Shown here: positions 33,801 to 35,263 of the stretch, in pieces | How positions within the stretch are numbered: position 1 is the first letter of the stretch | Layout: each line of letters begins with the position of its first letter | Source of the DNA: an uncultured Eubacteriales bacterium | GTDB taxonomy: Bacteria > Bacillota > Clostridia > Tissierellales > Peptoniphilaceae | Assembly: GCA_900539725.1 (NCBI GenBank) | Contig: UQDI01000014.1 | Span: 1 to 35,263, forward strand | Direction of reading: 5' to 3' | Length of the DNA: 35,263 nucleotides | The notes under the pieces: model-generated | Told to the model about the DNA's origin: nothing | Database searches by the model: none | The model's input: the letters and a program-made list of their open reading frames with translations, nothing else | Made by a program: the position numbers and the translations under genes

Positions 33801-35241
33801 AAGTTATGACAAAACCAAAGATACTGTTGATAACAAGGATGTTGAGTTTACAGGAACATGGGAATTTACTCCAAAAACTACTCCACCAGAGGTAGTTACT
33901 AAATATGTAGATGAAAATGGAAATGAAATTTCCGAGTCTACAAAGGGTGACAATCCTAAGAAGAATATAGATGGATATGAGTTTGTAGAAACTACAACTG
34001 ATAAAGACGGCAATACTGTTCACATTTACAAGAAGAAAACTACTCCTCCTACTACAGAGGTAGTTACTAAATATGTAGATGAAAATGGAAATGAAATTTC
34101 CGAGTCTACAAAGGGTGACAATCCTAAGAAGAATATAGATGGCTATGAGTTTGTAGAAACTACAACTGATAAAGACGGCAATACTGTTCACATCTACAAG
34201 AAGAAAACTACTCCTCCTACTACTGATGTTGTTACTAAATTCGTTGATGAAAACGGATTAGAAATTTCCGATTCTCTAGTAGGTAAAAATTCAAGCAAGG
34301 CTATTCCAGGATATGAAATAGTAAGAACAGAAACAGATTCTAATGGCAACATTATCTATGTTTACAGAAAGAAAGCACCTGAGTCTCAAAAGCTTACTAA
34401 ATATGTAGATGAAAATGGAAATGTGATTACTTCTAGTGAAAATGGCAAGAACCCTATGAAGGATATAGATGGTTATGAGTTTGTAAAAACTGAAATAGAC
34501 AAAGACGGCAACACCGTTCACATCTATAGAAGAAAAACTTCAACTCCTGCTGTTGGAGAAATCACTAGATTCATCGATGAAAATGGAAATGTGATTACTT
34601 CTAGTGAAAATGGCAAGAATCCTATGAAGGATATAGATGGTTATGAGTTTGTAAAAACTATAACAGATGAAAACGGCAATACTGTTCACATCTACAAGAA
34701 GAAAACTACTTCTCCTAGCACAGAGGTAGTTACTGAATACGTCGATGAAGATGGTAATACTATTGCTCTTAAGGAAAATGGTAAACAAATGAATAAAGAT
34801 ATCGATGGTTATGAATTTGTAAGAACCGAAACTGATGCTAATGGTAATACAAAATACATCTACAAGAAGAAAACTACTTCTCCTAGCACAGAGGTAGTTA
34901 CTGAATACGTCGATGAAGATGGTAATACTATTGCTCTTAAGGAAAATGGTAAACAAATGAATAAAGATATCGATGGTTATGAATTTGTAAGAACCGAAAC
35001 TGATGCTAATGGTAATACAAAATACATCTACAAGAAGAAAACTACTTCTCCTACTACAAAGGTAGTTACAGAAAACGTCGACAAAGATGGTAATGCTAAG
35101 GCTCCTAAGACAGGTATACCAGGATTAAATAATGTTTATATCCTAGTCTTAATATGTTCTGCTATAGCTTTATACAAGCTTAGAAAATATAAAAGATATA
35201 ATATTGATGGCTCTATGTCAAATATTGGGGAGACTTATTGA
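27865..35241 (+). CDS. Giant SHIRT/MucBP-repeat surface protein with APKTG sorting signal
   Basis: The 2,458-residue protein starts at ATG 27865, 9 nt after GGAGG. A signal peptide (about 1-30) is followed by InlB B-repeat-like modules with AVWKP, AKWES, AQWKE and AIWAP ends, enclosing an aromatic-rich region (about 270-640). Eight SHIRT-like domains of 86-98 residues alternate with MucBP-like repeats: SHIRT 1-4 (1066-1434), four MucBP (1435-1654), SHIRT 5-8 (1655-2008), seven MucBP (2009-2398) and a truncated twelfth. The C-terminus has APKTG (2413-2417), a hydrophobic segment (about 2423-2439) and a KLRKYKRY tail, a sortase-type signal with Ala in place of Leu. SHIRT domains form elongated rods that project adhesive heads; MucBP repeats are linked to mucus or host binding. 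The head here would be the N-terminal region; its ligand is unknown. Confidence 0.9.
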   Translation: MKHKRFGIKFLSVLLAVVFIVFSGINPSYANILFEKQGINEYHFYNDTIENKDSAKEIQKQIITNGGKLSEPGHVFKDKSKVFLKWQDEDGNEIKFDTPISITGNDKKIINVYPVFKSQVVVTYYVDDKVYMTDTITDASSYKLPVDPTIYDANKYFVNWSTSKDGSSGVYDENSLKKDIEAGKTDIKLYAITEFKHKATFITGDGASFQEQILASNASTLDKQPKTPERPGYEFSHWSLEEDGEPVDLTTLVLNEDIDVYAVWKPVVVDYKFKVMVQNINDDDYTFHEIISARGLNGQQTSLPFKGSENQDPKVAPSGPIVEDITSLTEKDGRFSKGYNSKDENGKMDHTYTNPQTLDYPGFHLNEEKTAKEVETIEADGSTVVPVYMDRNVHTIWVYKNANKISYYQANWVNATDDNNKNISVDLRYGQSSEQWFDKLNQDYIYYMDKSIGSFYTRAPAMGDKDIYMYRVYAQGTKYQLRFVEWDSSKFNAQINSSNLATMQSTLGTMKEIGKRVSFQNSEWYINSGGYKYRVFEPYQGMWKQVTYSWVDKTDHVDDIKGFTPKKGDMSADGLQSVNVNNPAFRDYMFAAGKNVGGYQNYTGTPYMEDGNYVGFLFYIRKSYKINYYSGNKKITSKSYKYEAPVTDFGLDYKVGETTNPDNPKQIFKGWYKDSTFSVPYTAEEIKTMPAHDTNVYAKWESVEYKVTFHTNQNDYANEEFIEEVTNIPDSKTVYDGQYKDAETSEDNFPQPVKPEKATEFLGWYEKNQYGRFVKANLHKQIKNNDTHLYAKWKYDYLALKYDLNLQANDKVEGNAPTDSNSYIIDAKAQAQDIGQVKVNDGKKVFVGWSETKDGSSGLIKPSETVLMDKNKTLYAQWKEMPDLPLTKVTYDPNGGTGKQYTVENIIVEDFHKVLDNDKDENLKYTREGYAFKGWSRDKAATKAEFQAGEEVNVNQLDQDTNNYIYAIWAPIINYTTDGNGQVKEGENFVDNTKEEVELKTNPKGTETKAKEGYKFSHWTADKEITLNDGTKIPAGTKITEEQLKQAVITEPLTFKANFVKDKPSEFNVRHEFKVADDSPVKEMPADVKTAVDAQLPEDKTSEDGKTTTPGELKDPKDVEDKTNDGVWKFEGFKDQDKTTDEVDAKVNGADVTFEGEWKFTPNKHEVTYEYVSGTKGVELPEALKAKAPEKVPGKVKGDTVTSPVPTGKDAEYRDETNKGTWKFKSYDKDSVEITNKDEKVTGTWVFTPDPEPNKYNVKHEFVSSTEGKELPQAVKDLTPKDKPDNEDGSTVTPTAPTQKEVADTENDGKWTFEGYKDQDTTTDEVDAKVNGKDVTFEGAWKFTPNEHNVTYEYVSGTKGVELPEALKAKAPEKVPGKVKGDTVTSPVPTGKDAEYRDETNKGTWKFKSYDKDSVEINNKDEKVKGTWVFTPDAAVVTEYVDEDGKTIADKENGTQPKKDIDGYEFVKTEKDEQGNTKHIYKKKTTPTPAVVTEYVDEDGKTISPKENGTQPNKDIEGYEFVRTETDGQGNTKHIYKKKTTPIPEVVTEYVDENGTTISPKENGTQPNKDIEGYEFVRTETDGQGNTKHIYKKKTTPIPEVVTEYVDENGTTISPKENGTQPNKDIEGYEFVRTETDGQGNTKHIYKKKTTPADYNVNHRFVSSTEGKTLPKAVTDLTPDQQTGKKDGSTVTPTTPTQTEVKDTENDGTWKFEGYKDQDTTTDEVDAKVNGADVTFEGEWKFMPNKHKVTYEYVSGTEGKELPEALKAKAPKEVTGKVKGNTVTSPVPTGDEATFRDETNKGTWTFKSYDKDSVTISNQDEKVTGTWEFTPDPEPNKYNVKHEFVSSTEGKELPKAVTDLTPYQQTGKKDGDNVTPTAPTQTEVKDIDNDGTWTFEGYDENSKTINKSDVTFEGKWKFTPNKHEVTHKFVSKDPNKELPKEVLDLLPANQTGKVKGDEVTPTEPETKEVKVKDGTWKFVSYDKTKDTVDNKDVEFTGTWEFTPKTTPPEVVTKYVDENGNEISESTKGDNPKKNIDGYEFVETTTDKDGNTVHIYKKKTTPPTTEVVTKYVDENGNEISESTKGDNPKKNIDGYEFVETTTDKDGNTVHIYKKKTTPPTTDVVTKFVDENGLEISDSLVGKNSSKAIPGYEIVRTETDSNGNIIYVYRKKAPESQKLTKYVDENGNVITSSENGKNPMKDIDGYEFVKTEIDKDGNTVHIYRRKTSTPAVGEITRFIDENGNVITSSENGKNPMKDIDGYEFVKTITDENGNTVHIYKKKTTSPSTEVVTEYVDEDGNTIALKENGKQMNKDIDGYEFVRTETDANGNTKYIYKKKTTSPSTEVVTEYVDEDGNTIALKENGKQMNKDIDGYEFVRTETDANGNTKYIYKKKTTSPTTKVVTENVDKDGNAKAPKTGIPGLNNVYILVLICSAIALYKLRKYKRYNIDGSMSNIGETY
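31060..32166 (+). repeat. SHIRT-like domains 1-4
   Basis: Boundaries by sequence: 31060-31353, 31354-31623, 31624-31902, 31903-32166. Domains alternate between two types (HEFVSSTEG and YEYVSGTKG starts). Bases 31369-31567 are repeated exactly at 31918-32116 (199 bp, 549 bp apart), showing recent duplication of a two-domain unit. Confidence 0.8.
32167..32826 (+). repeat. MucBP-like array 1: four 165-bp units
   Basis: Units 32167, 32332, 32497 and 32662, each 165 bp (55 residues) of the type VVTEYVDEDG...GYEFV-x-T-x-T-D-x-x-G-N-T-KHIYKKKTTP. Units 3 and 4 are identical at DNA level until near their ends. Confidence 0.85.
32827..33888 (+). repeat. SHIRT-like domains 5-8
   Basis: Units 32827-33099, 33100-33369, 33370-33627 and 33628-33888. 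Each closes with a G-x-W-x-F-T/M-P strand. They are more diverged from one another than domains 1-4. Confidence 0.8.
33889..35058 (+). repeat. MucBP-like array 2: seven units
   Basis: Units begin at 33889, 34057, 34225, 34387, 34558, 34723 and 34891 (162-171 bp). Pairs 33889/34057 and 34723/34891 are nearly identical in DNA. A truncated twelfth unit (from 35059, VVTENVDKDG) runs directly into the sorting signal. Confidence 0.85.
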
Positions 35242-35258
35242 TTTAAGTCTCTCTTTTT
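35228..35258 (+). terminator. Intrinsic terminator overlapping the stop codon
   Basis: GAGACTTA (35230-35237) pairs with TAAGTCTC (35244-35251), extended by a G-C and a G-U pair, followed by T5 (35254-35258). The TGA stop (35239-35241) lies in the 6-nt loop, so the left arm encodes the last residues. Confidence 0.88.
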
Positions 35259-35263
35259 ACGTT

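Noticed and set aside
32167..35058. Regularly spaced repeats suggesting a CRISPR array
   Set aside because: Repeats are 162-171 bp, contiguous without unique spacers, in frame and encode MucBP-like domains.

Overview
The window is low-GC, mostly tightly packed bacterial DNA with strong AGGAGG-type ribosome binding sites, TATAAT promoters, intrinsic terminators, S-layer-homology (SLH) proteins and a giant sortase-type surface protein. This points to a Gram-positive anaerobe of the Firmicutes. The surface-protein style (InlB B-repeats, SHIRT and MucBP repeats, a Finegoldia/Peptoniphilus/Anaerococcus-like SLH trio) suggests the Tissierellia or Peptoniphilaceae 'anaerobic cocci'. That placement is inference; no rRNA is present.

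Layout. 1-324: end of an unseen upstream unit (two hairpins), then a near-consensus promoter. 325-4685: an SLH-anchored surface protein split by a one-base frameshift in an A6 tract. 4728-5210: a GNAT acetyltransferase whose ribosome binding site touches a terminator. 5253-7102 (minus): a membrane-anchored C39-like peptidase with a striking 4 x 11-bp direct-repeat operator, and a secreted SLH-like/PrcB-like protein. 7180-11321 (minus): an ABC exporter and the lipid II flippase MurJ, sharing a promoter, plus an upstream HAD phosphatase. 11538-12992: a YfcC-family transporter flanked by complementary 12-mers.

13093-23479 is one apparent twelve-gene operon: murB, a PHP phosphoesterase, rapZ, yvcK, then all seven chorismate-pathway enzymes (aroE, aroF, aroB, aroA, aroC, aroK, aroQ) and an M42 aminopeptidase. 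Neighbours overlap or lie within 9 bp, and no internal terminator was seen. whiA, which usually follows yvcK, is absent. Together aroF-B-Q-E-K-A-C take PEP plus erythrose-4-phosphate to chorismate. aroQ carries an exact 42-bp tandem duplication, and aroC has Gln where a conserved active-site His is expected.

23537-25597 (minus) is a secreted PepSY/YcdB-like protein with a degenerate SLH-like tail, divergent from guaA (25742-27277). The 587-bp gap after guaA holds three diverged copies of a GC-richer, hairpin-forming repeat, including an exact 80-bp direct repeat. 27865-35241 encodes a 2,458-residue surface protein: signal peptide, InlB-type modules, eight SHIRT-like domains interleaved with two MucBP-like arrays (four and seven full copies), and an unusual APKTG sorting signal. 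Its terminator overlaps the stop codon.

No mobile-element genes, CRISPR array, tRNA or rRNA were seen. The most notable points are the aroQ duplication, the hairpin repeat family after guaA, the OmpR/PhoB-type operator, the cell-wall-plus-shikimate operon lacking whiA, and the slippery frameshift in the SLH protein.
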